Shown here: piece by piece, positions 47,355 through 57,154 of the stretch
Position numbering within the stretch: the first letter of the stretch is position 1
How the letters are laid out: each line of letters begins with the position of its first letter
NCBI RefSeq assembly: GCF_028476545.1
Contig: NW_026731811.1
Span: 35,001 to 99,000, forward strand
Reading direction: 5' to 3'
DNA from: Physella acuta
Taxonomy: Eukaryota; Mollusca; Gastropoda; Physidae
Length of the DNA stretch: 64,000 nucleotides
Position numbers and translations under genes: made by a program
The notes under the pieces: model-generated
The model's database searches: none
What the model was told of the DNA's origin: nothing
What the model saw: only the letters and a program-made list of their open reading frames with translations

Positions 47355-49062
47355 CTAAAAAAAAAAGAAATCAAAACTAATATTATATTGTGAATCATCA
47401 AAATACATATAAACAACAGATCTTAAAATGTAATAAAAGATTAAATTTAAGCAAATACTGGCCAAAATAAATAGATACCTGTTTAGTTTTTCCATAGATA
47501 TTTTAGTTGATAAAAATTCTAAATGGACGTCTCCATAACTGAATATTCTTTCAGTATAAAACATTTCGAATTTTTTCTAATCTATATATATAATTCTCTT
47601 CTGGGAGACATTAGAAAACAAGCTGCAAGCGCGCCGTACAGCCCCCTCTCTTCCTCTCTATCGCTACCACCCCCCCACCCCCCTTTCACATGGTCTGGTG
47701 AGCTGTAGTTCACGATAAACGTTTTTGTTTACAATCATAGCGTCGGGTTTGGTGACGGCTATTAGGGGCAGATAATTTAGTTTGAAACGATTTAAACTTA
47801 GGGGAGGTAGCTAAGAGGAGGCTGCTTTCACGGGGGGGGGGGGGGGGGGGGAGGGGTTTAGTGTTTTAAAGCAAATATTTTCAGTGGCAGCATTGGTACT
47901 GTCGAATTCACAAATTATGAATTACTGAAAAGTAGAAAAAACAACTAAATAGCGGCGTATGATACACCGCGGGTCGGCTCGTTTATTTTATTTCATGAAA
48001 TGACGCGGTATTCAAAACTGCATTGTATTAATTTGATATCTATTACAACATATAGCCAACATAAGTCTGCACCCAAAAGTATAAAGGCCGTCAATTTAGT
48101 CAAAACTAACATTAAACCCACCCAGACATTTTAACCTTAGAAAAAACAAAAGTTTAGATTTAGTTAAAGACAGGATCAGAAAGACTTAATACTTTACGAG
48201 TTAGGTGAATAAGGTGCTAGGCAAGAACAAAAAAAAGGGTTTGAAATGGGAAACAGAATTGTTTAAAACTTGAGATTTTCTAATTTTCGCTTTCTTTCAT
48301 TTTATTTCAAACAACTATTCTATCAATATAATATAAACTCACATCCCTTGTATGTGTATCATATAGGGTTATCAGAATAGTTAATCTATGCTATTACACT
48401 GATGTACTCACCGTTTGCCTAATTGACTCCACCCCTCACCCCCCTTATATGTGTATCATATTATCAGTACAGCTAATCTATTCTAACAAACTAATGCATT
48501 CACCGTTTGCCTAATTGACTCCACCCCTCACCCCCCTTATATGTGTATCATATTATCAGTACAGTTAATCTATTCTAACAAACTAATGCATTCACCGTTT
48601 GCCTAATTGACTCCACCCCACCCACCCCCTTATATGTGTATCATATTATCAGTACAGCTAATCTATTCTAACAAACTAATGCATTCACCGTTTGCCTAAT
48701 TGACTCCACCCCTCACCCCCCTTATATGTGTATCATATTATCAGTACAGTTAATCTATTCTAACAAACTAATGCATTCACCGTTTGCCTAATTGACTCCA
48801 CCCCTCACCCCCTTATATGTGTATCATATTATCAGTACAGCTAATCTATTCTAACAATCTAATGCATTCACCGTTTGCCTAATTGACTTCACCCCCACCC
48901 CCTCCTTATATGTGTATCATATAGATTTATCAGAACAACTAATCTATTCTATCACACTGATGCACTGACCGTTTGCCTAATTGACTCCACCCCACCCACC
49001 CCCTTATATGTGTATCATATTATCAGTACAGCTAATCTATTCTAACAAACAAATACACTCAC
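47355..49062 (-). other. Proposed 5' intron of esterase 2
   Basis: A 1.7-kb interval between the acceptor TTTTTTTTTTAG before the coding exon and the GTGAGT donor at 49057-49062. It contains a complete Helitron-like copy (47581-47981) and the 92-bp tandem array (about 48340-49085). Intron status is inferred from splice consensus and the promoter motif beyond it. Confidence 0.55.
47581..47981 (+). mobile_element. Non-autonomous Helitron-like element, copy 2 (complete)
   Basis: Starts TCTATATATATAATTCTC directly after an A. It ends with the hairpin GCGG..CCGC (GCGGCGTATGATACACCGC), then GGGTCGGCTCG, directly before a T. These are the Helitron rules (5' TC, 3' hairpin, CTRR-like end, insertion between A and T), with CTCG in place of CTAG. 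It is 401 bp with no ORF. Copies 1 and 3 share its 5' end, and a 3'-end fragment with intact CTAG is at 56427-56467. Confidence 0.75.
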
Positions 49063-49085
49063 CGTTCGCCTGGTTGACTTCACCC
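48340..49085 (-). repeat. 92-bp tandem array copying the esterase 2 exon-1/donor junction
   Basis: Eight units with period about 92 bp; the motif CCGTTTGCC or CCGTTCGCC occurs near 48411, 48503, 48595, 48688, 48780, 48871, 48969 and 49062. On the minus strand each reads GGCAAACGGTGA.. (GGCGAACGGTGAGT in the promoter-proximal unit). The first and last units keep GTGAGT donors, five middle units have GTGAAT, and one has GTCAGT. Other blocks are TTATATGTGTATCATA and CAGTACAGCTAATCTATTCT. Confidence 0.9.
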
Positions 49086-49130
49086 CACTCCTGCTAGAGA
49101 GAAACTGTCAATCCGCTTCACCCTGTCAGC
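49063..49130 (-). other. Proposed untranslated first exon of esterase 2
   Basis: Transcribed leftward, it would start about 30 bp after the TATA box and end GGCGAACG/gtgagt at 49063. It holds GACAGTTTCTCTCTAGCAGG and no ATG-led frame. The 5' limit is estimated from TATA spacing. Support is purely from motifs. Confidence 0.5.
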
Positions 49131-49157
49131 GTGACTAGCTCACACGAGACGAGCCGT

Positions 49158-49168
49158 CCTTTTATATA
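49158..49168 (-). promoter_or_regulatory. TATA box of esterase 2
   Basis: On the minus strand TGTATATAAAAGGACGG, a canonical TATATAAAAGG, with CACGTG just upstream (GTACACGTGATGGC). It is correctly oriented and about 100 bp from a consensus splice donor. No other host gene here shows so clear a TATA element. Confidence 0.65.
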
Positions 49169-49414
49169 CAGCCATCACGTGTACTCCCCCCCCCCCCACC
49201 GTAACCGTCGCGCATGATGACGTCTGCAGCCAGTGACACGTGACTGGGGTTTTACCTTATATCACGTAGACTATTATTACCTAGCGTGTAATGGATATTA
49301 TTAATTCCAATCATAATTTCTTCAAATAGTTTTTCTCTCCTTATAATGTTATTACGATTTTCATTCTGCTTCAAAGTACATTTGAATGTAATAAAATGGC
49401 AACGTGAATGTGAC

Positions 49415-49588
49415 CAGTGTTTCTTCGAGACTTTTTTTCTAAGGGTGTTGGGGGGGGGGGGGGGTGTGGAGGGTGGTGGTGCAGAGTGGGCACTTGAAAT
49501 TTTCGGGTGGGGGGCGGACACTGTTAAAAGTATATATTTCCTATATAAATTCCATTTCGTTCCAAAGAGGTGCCTGGAAGAAACTCTG
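49415..49588. mobile_element. MITE of the TTTCTTCCAG family, copy B
   Basis: Ends CAGTGTTTCTTCGAGACT and, inverted, CAGAGTTTCTTCCAGGCA; the interior has a G-run, CTTGAAATTTTCGGG and ACACTGTTAAAAGTATATAT. A convincing target duplication was not found, so one end may have been altered. Confidence 0.7.
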
Positions 49589-49948
49589 GATTTTCTTTGT
49601 CACTGTGGTGAATCTGTGAGACGGCCATTTTGATCATTTCTCTGTACAGATCGGCCTTGCTTTAACTGTTGTGCATGTACACCCCCTCTAAATTCCTTGT
49701 GTTACCTGTGCCTTATTTCGTCAGTGATTCCGCTGAACGAATGCCTATTTAGTCCTGTTAGTTATTCTAATTATAATAATATTTTTCTAATCAGAACCTT
49801 AATTCTTTTTTATACATTATTGTGAAAGTACTTTCATAGTGTTTAGCGAATGTTGTCATGCTAGAGTTTACATTGTCGTAGGTGCGTTGCGTAGAATATT
49901 ACATCAGCGATTTAGGTTTTTAAATACAGCCTTCTCGTCGGCCCAGTC
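49589..49948. other. Spacer between MITE copies B and C
   Basis: About 360 bp without a recognisable gene or repeat. It ends with GCCCAGTC, the left target duplication of copy C. Confidence 0.5.
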
Positions 49949-50128
49949 CAGAGTTTCTTCTAGGCATCTCTTGGAGGGGGGGGGGGGGGGCTCCGCGTCG
50001 TCCGCGAAGTCTACCGCCCCCCGAACGAAATGGCATTTATATAGAACATATATAATTTTAACAGTGCTGTAAATTTCAAGTGCCCCCCCCCCCCCTTCCC
50101 TGGAGAAAAAAGTCTGAAAGAAACACTG
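49949..50128. mobile_element. MITE of the TTTCTTCCAG family, copy C
   Basis: Ends CAGAGTTTCTTCTAGGCA and, inverted, CAGTGTTTCTTTCAGACT; flanked by GCCCAGTC and ACCCAGTC (8-bp duplication, one mismatch). 180 bp, with G- and C-runs and the shared middle GAACGAAATGGCATTTATAT. Confidence 0.75.
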
Positions 50129-50754
50129 ACCCAGTCTAAAACATGACGCCACCGGCCTTTAATCATCCAGCGCCCGGATAATCTCTGGCTGCCCGGAAAA
50201 AAGTTATGGTAAAAGGAGCCGGATTGCCGTTGTGTATGAAGGCTTAGCGTGGCCATGTGAATGTGTTCCCGCAGGGGGAAGTGTCAAGTCTGTAGGGCAC
50301 TACTGACACGGCATTGTTTAACCCTCTAAATGCCAGTGCACTTCAGTAAAGCCACTGCATTAAAAAAAAACAACGATGAGGTGGAGATTCCATTCTTTCA
50401 TTGACCTATACCAACACATTGCTTATTCAGTAGCCAAGTTGGTGGGTACTCGAATACATCTCGTTTAGAATAATTTACCAGTGTTATTAACAGTTGACAT
50501 TTGCGTTTTCTGCCAACATAAAACAACATTTAGCAGGTTTACTTCATCTATTATAGAATGCTAGTAGACTGATGTTGTGTGGACGATAATTTCTTGTTGT
50601 AACATTGGAAAGCCACGGGCGGATAAGTCTGAGCCAAGTCACTGGTGAATAAGTGACATCTTATTTTTCGGAAATCCACAGCTAAAAGTTTAAAACTAAC
50701 ATTAAAGAGAAATAAATTTGCATTTCATAAATCACAAACTTGTCAACCACATTT
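50129..50754. other. Intergenic DNA, nothing recognised
   Basis: About 620 bp of unremarkable sequence between MITE copy C and the SINE head at 50755. No frame or repeat was recognised. Confidence 0.5.
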
Positions 50755-51205
50755 ACCAATGAGGATAGCGTTGTCGATGGTAGACCTCACCCGAAAGTCT
50801 CGAGTTCGGATCCCGGTTCGAGTATGTAGGACGTCCCTGGGTCCACTCAGCTCTGATGGACACGTAAATGATGTTGGGGAAACTGAGACGGTGAGCATAG
50901 CAGAGGCGTAGCGACCATTCCCGGCGCCCGGGGACAAACTTTCAATTTGCCCCCCCCCCCCTCGGGAGCAAATTTTCAATTTGCACCCCCCTCAAACTTT
51001 TGATTTGCTCCCCCCCCCCCTCAAACTATTTATAATGCAAAAATGCAGCTAAAATGACATTTTAATTTGTTTTTCCAACCCATTTTGGCGCCTCATAAGG
51101 TCGGCGCCCGGGGACATATGTACCCCCCGCCCTTCCCCCTCGCTACGGCTGTGGAGCATAGTTCTGACCGCTCTATCCCTCTGTATGCTGAGGTTATTAA
51201 CACAA
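50755..51205 (+). mobile_element. tRNA-derived SINE, split by a MITE
   Basis: A tRNA-like head (GAGGATAGCGTTGTCGATGG, box B GAGTTCGGATCCC) is followed by the core CCCTGGGTCCACTCAGCTCT, GATGGACACG and, after an inserted MITE, CTGACCGCTCTATCCCTCTG. With the MITE and one copy of its 8-bp duplication removed, the order of blocks matches the SINE at 51.41-51.60 kb. Confidence 0.7.
50901..51153. mobile_element. hAT-like MITE (253 bp) nested in the SINE
   Basis: Inverted ends CAGAGGCGTAGCGA and CACAGCCGTAGCGA (12 of 14 identical), flanked by a perfect 8-bp duplication GAGCATAG (50893-50900 and 51154-51161). The interior repeats GGCGCCCGGGGACA near both ends and TTTTCAATTTGC / C-run units. It belongs to the family seen one-ended at 35315. 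Confidence 0.88.
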
Positions 51206-51409
51206 CATATGCCCTGTGTGTCTTGCACGGTTAAAAAATGAAGCTGGTAATATTTGCCATGGTCAACCAAATGTTTTAATCAGCAAATCTTCTATTATTT
51301 GTTTGAGAAAACACCCCGCATGTTTTATTGTTTGACATCGTCGTGCATGTACAGCAGCAACGGAGCGCCCCCCACTCTCTCCTGTATCTTTACATATTAA
51401 TTTACTGCT

Positions 51410-51600
51410 CTTTATCCTTGTTGTTGGATATAGTGTTGTGGTCGATTGATGAGGGCGCTCGAATGCTAGCCGGAAGGTCGCCCAGCTCTGATGGGTACCT
51501 GACTCATGGTAGGGAAAGTAAAGGCTGCTGGGCTTAATGCTGACCACATTATCCCTTCATATGCCTAGGTCAAGAAAGATATATGAACTCGACTTCATTT
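51410..51600 (+). mobile_element. tRNA-derived SINE (core family)
   Basis: Head GGATATAGTGTTGTGGTCGA and a degenerate box B, then GCCCAGCTCTGATGGGTACC, GACTCATGGTAGGGAAAG and CTGACCACATTATCCCTTCA. The core is shared with the copies at 50.8, 61.8 and 36.5 kb. Confidence 0.6.
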
Positions 51601-53810
51601 GCCCAATGGATCGCTAGTTTTAATACTTTGTAAAAAAAAATTACATTTAGCTAATGTAAATTGTAATATTACAGATTTAAAAAAAATTAGACTTTTTGTA
51701 CTAGTAAAACATTTTAATAAATGAAAGCAGGCTACATGTAAAAATGAAATAGGCCATATTGCTAATGTGAATCTGTATCCGTCCTCTACAAGCCGATTTT
51801 GATAATTGTAATACTAACGCGAACACGGCGAGGAAAACAGTGCTGTAAGTTACATGTCTGGGATTTTTAAAAATGTTTTTTAAATAAAAAAAAAACAATT
51901 AAAAAAATAGCTTTCAGTACATACAGCTTCTATAAATAGTTATAAAGTATAAGAACCCAAAATATAGTTTTCTGGGTAACTCTTTAATATAGATCTAGAT
52001 TCTAGATCTAAATATTCTACTTAGATGGAGAAATTGTAAAAGGCTCCTTTTCATAAATACTTCCAAAATCAAGAGTCGTGACTACAAGATAACTACTCCT
52101 TTACATATTTGGCCCACTCATATTTGGTTTACACTTTTTAAAAACCATGGTTGGTAAAGGGTTGTACCTAACTCAAAATATTTTTATATTGAATAGTAGA
52201 GTAGCAGAGCTTAGTTATTTTGTTTTGTTTTTGTTATAGTAGACCGGTTGAGATTGACTTAATCAAGAAGTACATCAGAGCTTTATCTCTTTATTTTAGC
52301 TTACGGCAGTGGGTGTGCTTGGTTTTAATAGGCCTTGCTTGGGTTTAGCAGTTTAGTCTAGTCTAAATTTACGTAACATACAAACTTTTAATTTTTTTTT
52401 TACATCATAGGCTATTCATAGGACACAGCAGGACACAGCATCATCATGATGATCATGATCATGATGACAACTTCTTGAATGTCTTCTCTACTCTAGAGTC
52501 TAGAGTAGGTACTAGGATTACGCTCGCGCCGCGGCGTCCGAGGCATCATTTTTCTCCCGTTACCAGGCTGTTGCGTTTTCGGCGATGGCGCGAGTGACGA
52601 TGTTCGAAAATTTGCTTAATTTGCCGCTTCCGTGTGATCATTTTTCTTTTGATGATTGTTTTAAGGAGAAAAATGGATATCAAGCTTGTTTGTTTTTTTT
52701 TTGTTTTTTTTTCTGGACCCAAAAAAGAGGAGTTATTCTTTGAAAATAAGGTAAGTTTATTTTATTCATTACAAAAAAACTATTGAAGACACGCGCACTT
52801 TATGTAGAGACTCAAACAAAGGGACCATTTCTACGTATTATCTTTATTAATTTAGAGTTCTAAGTTGCTCCCATTGTTAATGGTTCACTCCCCAAAAAGG
52901 TATGTACTTCGCCATTTCTGATGGTTACGGCTCAAAACGAAAGAAAAGCCGGAAGTACCGTGAGAGGCCTAGCCCGATCACGCTAACAACACTACCGACT
53001 TATTAAATATGACTTTCAATTTACACTGTATTCAGTTATTTTTTTATTATTTAGATCTAGTATAGACTTTGTTTGATTAATATCACTATATTATATCGTT
53101 TGAATTGACAGTTCTAGAAAATAATAGCACATTCCCCATTGACTCTTTATTTAGGCCTATATATTTTATTATTTGAAATGCTGTCATATACGCATACATT
53201 TAGCGGTCGGTTTTAAGGTTGAGACCGAGAGGGCATAACGTTTTGGATGATGTGTTGCACATAGGAGATGGGTGTTGGGAGGGGGGGGGGGGGTTGAGTA
53301 AGTACGGTGGCCTCCAGTTCCGTGACGTCATGTAGATCTATTGTATGGATGGCCCACTACTAATTACTAAAGCAACACGCGAAACTGACATTATTATTGT
53401 TGGTTATGGTTTTTTTTCCCCAAATTAACTGCGTTCACCGGGAATCTGTCCTCAGTCCTCTGACGTCACTGAACGACGCGTTGACCCGAGGTTGACATTG
53501 TTCTACGTGAGCATCGAGGGTTGGGGTTAAGAAAGGTGACGTAGTGTACCAATGAGGATAGGGGGAGGGTTAATGACGTCACTTATGGAAGATCGTTTAC
53601 CATAGTTTATAATGAAGGATTTAAAACAGTATTCCAAGTTTTCAACGCTCTGTTCTGATTATAAACGCAGTAGTCCTGTTTATTTGAATTCTTCTAAGAT
53701 TAATGTTGTGGACTTTTTACATCTTGAATACTAACAAAAATAGGTTTTATTTTTATCTACGGCGTTTATTTTGAGCCATTTTGACGAGAGCTAGATTCTA
53801 GAACTGTATA
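51601..53810. other. Intergenic region with one candidate 5' exon
   Basis: Mostly AT-rich. A CpG-rich stretch at about 52510-52630 (CTCGCGCCGCGGCGTCCGAG) looks like a promoter or first exon and leads into the short frame listed at 52585. A G-run occurs at 53280-53294. Nothing else was recognised. Confidence 0.45.
52585..52743 (+). CDS. Short ORF in a CpG-rich candidate first exon, unknown
   Basis: 52 codons starting in strong context (GGCGATGGCG): MARVTMFENLLNLPLPCDHF, then an acidic/aromatic part and a Phe-rich stretch encoded by T-runs, ending before AAAATAAG/gtaagt at 52750-52751. I do not recognise it. It may be an upstream frame in the first exon of a plus-strand gene, and PIGM is the next one, with an acceptor-like TATCTAG at about 57118. 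The Phe-rich end argues against a conserved protein. Confidence 0.2.
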   Translation: MARVTMFENLLNLPLPCDHFSFDDCFKEKNGYQACLFFFCFFFWTQKRGVIL

Positions 53811-54229
53811 GCCGTGAGCATTAATGACGGGAGTCATTGTCATGCACAGATTGCCGTGAGCATTAATGACGGGAGTCATTGTCACGCACATATTAACGTG
53901 AGCATTAATGACGGGAGTCATTGTCAAGCACATATTGCCGTGAGCATTAATGACGGGAGTCATTGTCACGCACATATTGCCGTGAGCATTAATGACGGGA
54001 GTTATTGTCAAGCACATATTGCCGTGAGCATTAATGACGGGAGTCATTGTCACGCACATATTGACGTGAGCATTAATGACGGGAGTTATTGTCACGCACA
54101 GATTGCCGTGAGCATTAATGACGGGAGTTATTGTCAAGCACATATTGACGTGAGCATTAATGACGGGAGTTATTGTCAAGCACATATTGACGTGAGCATT
54201 AATGACGGGAGTTATTGTCACGCACAATA
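53811..54229. repeat. 42-bp hairpin minisatellite, 10 copies
   Basis: Ten units of 42 bp (CGTGAGCATTAATGACGGGA, GTCATTGTCACGCACATATT, GC). Each contains the inverted repeat AATGAC-GGGA-GTCATT. Because 42 is a multiple of three and no unit has a stop in some frames, about 140-150 codon frames run along both strands; they are repeat artefacts. Variation is mainly C/T in GTCATT versus GTTATT, CACGC versus CAAGC, and GCC versus GAC. Confidence 0.95.
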
Positions 54230-55687
54230 AGTCATTAATGATGTCAAGGGGTTTGTCGGGAATTTTAATAAGTCGATCTTAATGACCGTATGTCTACAGT
54301 GGTTGGTCAGTTTACTAATTAGTTATGTTTCATTTATTTTAATGACATGTTACTAAAGTAATGTTCATTATTCCAGATAGAAACTGCAATTCTACAGCAT
54401 AGGCAAAGGAAGAACAATGTAATATTAAACAGTGATGGAAATTAAATTTCTTTGATGGAAATAAATAACTTGTTCATCTTTAATTTTCTAAAACAAATTA
54501 CAATAGTTTAAAATATGGTTTCATATATTAAAAAAAAATTAGAATTCACATATAACCATTTATAAAACTTACCAATATCAATATTTATATAATATTAACA
54601 GACACACTTACAGAACTTCATTCTGATCAGTTTTCAGCTTGATATTTTAAATAGTTTGAGTTAATTTTGAGTTGTGTGAAAAGTTTCGGTGTTAAAAATA
54701 TAGAGGGGTACATTCTTCCACCCCCTATTTTAGGCAAACATATATAACTAAAACATACAATTTGATTGTATCTATTTAGGTTTAGGGTTAACTACAATCA
54801 GGCCAATTTTGAGACATAAATACTTAAAAGTTCAAATTTGGCATCATTTTCCATTTTACACTAACCAGATTTCGGTTTTTGTAAAAATGCATAATTTATC
54901 AACTCATTTGCTCTTTGAACAAAAAACTTTCAAATTATGATCAATATTTTGATGGTATTAATGATCACATCCATAGCCACACATTCTGAGCAATTTTCAG
55001 CTTGATATTTCAAATAGTTTAACTTTAAACTGTGATTGTATGAAAGCACTGTGAATGCAAAAATAAGGGGGTCCCCTCCTCCCCTCCAGTTTTTTTTAGA
55101 ATTCTACCTATGAAGTTCTCTTTTTATTTTTTATTATGTTAACATATATGATAACTTAAGTTACTACAAAGTTATAACAAATTTGATCACACGGTTTACA
55201 GGCTATGACAATTTTAGTAAACGCTTTAAAAAATTCTAACACAGAAATTGAAAAAAATCCTATGTTAAAAAAAACGCTTTTTTTAATACGAAAAAAAATC
55301 ATAACTATTTAACCGTTTGAGCTACATCAAAAATGAAAACTGTTCTGTTATTGTAATTTTCTGCTCCTTTCAACTGTAGTAGTTGTTTCCCCAAAAACCC
55401 AATTTTGAAAATTTATCCTAGTACCTAGTCTAGAGTCTCTAGAGATCTAGATTCTAGATTAGATCTAGTCTAGATCTACTCAACTAGATCTAGATATCTA
55501 GATCTACTTCTAGATCTACATCTAGAATCTATCTAGAATCTAGAGTCTAGATTAGTTATAGAAAATAGTCAAATAGTATAGCATTCGATCTCTATATTTT
55601 TTTAGTTACCAATTTTACCAGCTACTGCTGCTACACACTGTTGACACTGTGTAACTTACTGTAACACAGTGCTAGGCTAGAGATTAG
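54230..55687. other. Decayed repeat region
   Basis: AT-rich, no gene. Two degenerate direct repeats of about 110 bp (about 54610-54725 and 54985-55090) share TTTTCAGCTTGATATTT, AAATAGTTT, a variable middle and a C-rich end (CCACCCCCTATTTT / CCTCCCCTCCAGTTT). A TCTAGA/AGATCT cluster lies at 55430-55560. Confidence 0.5.
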
Positions 55688-56243
55688 GGTAATCTATCGT
55701 TTTAGGTACAGCGGCTAGTAATCTACAAAAAAGTTAACTCATTGTCAAGGCTTTAATAGAAGTAGGCCTATATTCAATATTGTGATATATTTGTGTCAAA
55801 TATTTATAATTATAGATAAATGAATAATAAACCTAAATCAATGGCTAAATATATCAATATTCAATATAGGCAAGAAATTATCTTTAAACAGCAGTGTTTG
55901 CGAGCAGGATTTGCTATATAAAAAGCGGCCATCTGTAAGTTAGAGTGGCTTCCCCTGAATCTTGCGCTATAAGTTTACTATAAAAAAAAATAAACAAGAT
56001 GGCTGCTATAGTAAATGAGCATGGTTGCATCTGTTGTAAACATCGCTAGTCTTCATTTATTACTGAAAAGTTTTAATTCAATTGTTTAAAAACAGGTACA
56101 TAAATGAAACAAGGGAACATTTTTGTATTTTTCAAAACATAAATCCTCCTCAAAATGTGAAATAATTATTAAAATTTAAGGAGTAACCTGTTTTTCACAT
56201 TACTAGTCGCGGGCGATTTTACGTACTTAAAACGATATATTAC
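55688..56243. mobile_element. 556-bp TIR element with 9-bp target duplications
   Basis: Left end GGTAATCTATCGTTTTAGGT, right end (inverted) GTAATATATCGTTTTAAGTA; the similarity continues inward as GACTAGTAAT..GTTAACTC for about 45 bp. Flanked by AGAGATTAG on both sides (55679-55687 and 56244-56252), a 9-bp duplication as made by Mutator-type transposons. No transposase. A fragment of the same family lies at 1827. Its interior holds a TATA-like CTATATAAAAAGC and a 13-codon frame after AACAAGATGG. Confidence 0.78.
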
Positions 56244-56426
56244 AGAGATTAGTTTGGTAGAGATTTAGGCTATTATTTATTTAAGTCTTAAGTTATGAGT
56301 TTCTAATTTAGTTTCTATCTGTCTAAAGTCTAAAACAATTCTAAATTATAAAATTATTAGATTCTTATCCTAATCACTCATACATACTGAGTCAGTAATC
56401 TTTATTATCCTGACCTATGAGTCGCA

Positions 56427-56467
56427 ACATCTAAATAGCGGCGCATGCTATGCAGCGGTTTGGCTAG
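56427..56467 (+). mobile_element. Helitron-like 3' terminus
   Basis: Contains CTAAATAGCGGCGCATGCTA, then TGCAGCGGTTTGGCTAG followed by T. It matches the 3' part of copy 2 and keeps the canonical CTAG end before T. The rest of the element was not recognised. Confidence 0.55.
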
Positions 56468-56767
56468 TAAATTATAGTAGGCCTAATGTACTCATTACAG
56501 TTCTAATCCTATTGAACTACAGTCTAAAGTCAAGCATACTAATTTTACTTTAGTAATAGCCTTTTTCTTTTTTTTTATGACCATTAGGCCCTACATTCCT
56601 TAATTACATTTAAAATTTAAAGGTGGAAAAAAAAAGCAATAAAAGCTTTAGAATTGTTTGTGTGAATTTTAATTAGATCTTTAACAAAAAATACAACACA
56701 GATTTCAAGTGAGGATCAGAGATAGAGTAGCAAAGCTTACAAAAAGTACACACAATTGAAATATATA

Positions 56768-56962
56768 CAGTGTTTCTTCCAGAGTTTTTTTTCCCGGGGG
56801 GGGGGGGCACTTGAAATTTTCGGGGGGGGGGGGGGGGGCGGTAGACTTTCTTCGGGGGAGCGGACACTGTTAAAAGTATATATTTTCTATATAAATTATA
56901 TAAATTTCATTTCGTTCGGGGGGGGGGGGGGTAAATTTTTTTCGGGGGGGGGGGGGGGGGCT

Positions 56963-56993
<31 letters not shown>

Positions 56994-57018
56994 GAAGAGA
57001 TGCCTGGAAGAAACTCTT
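56768..57018. mobile_element. MITE of the TTTCTTCCAG family, copy D
   Basis: Ends CAGTGTTTCTTCCAGAGT and, inverted, AAGAGTTTCTTCCAGGCA; flanks AATATATA and AATATATG (8-bp duplication, one mismatch). It is 251 bp, enlarged by long G- and C-runs, with the shared ACACTGTTAAAAGTATATAT and TTTCATTTCGTTCG. It ends about 140 bp before the PIGM start codon. Confidence 0.75.
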
Positions 57019-57154
57019 AATATATGTCCTGATGACACACTAAAATACTTTTTTTTTAGTTAGGCCTATAAGTAGGCCCTATAAATTATTATTAAAGTTG
57101 AATATTTGCTATATCTAGGCAATAACGGTATGGAAGCCTGAACTAAAAGACACC

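Noticed and set aside
48340-49085. CRISPR-like array of direct repeats
   Set aside because: Units are head-to-tail copies without unique spacers, in an intron-rich eukaryotic locus.
53766-54230. Overlapping frames of 138 and 153 codons on opposite strands
   Set aside because: A 42-bp repeat free of stops leaves both strands open; the peptides (SINDGSHCHAHI and ITPVINAHVNMC repeats) are mirror products of one repeat.
56673-57043. Pro/Gly-rich frames on both strands
   Set aside because: Translation of the G/C-runs of MITE copy D.
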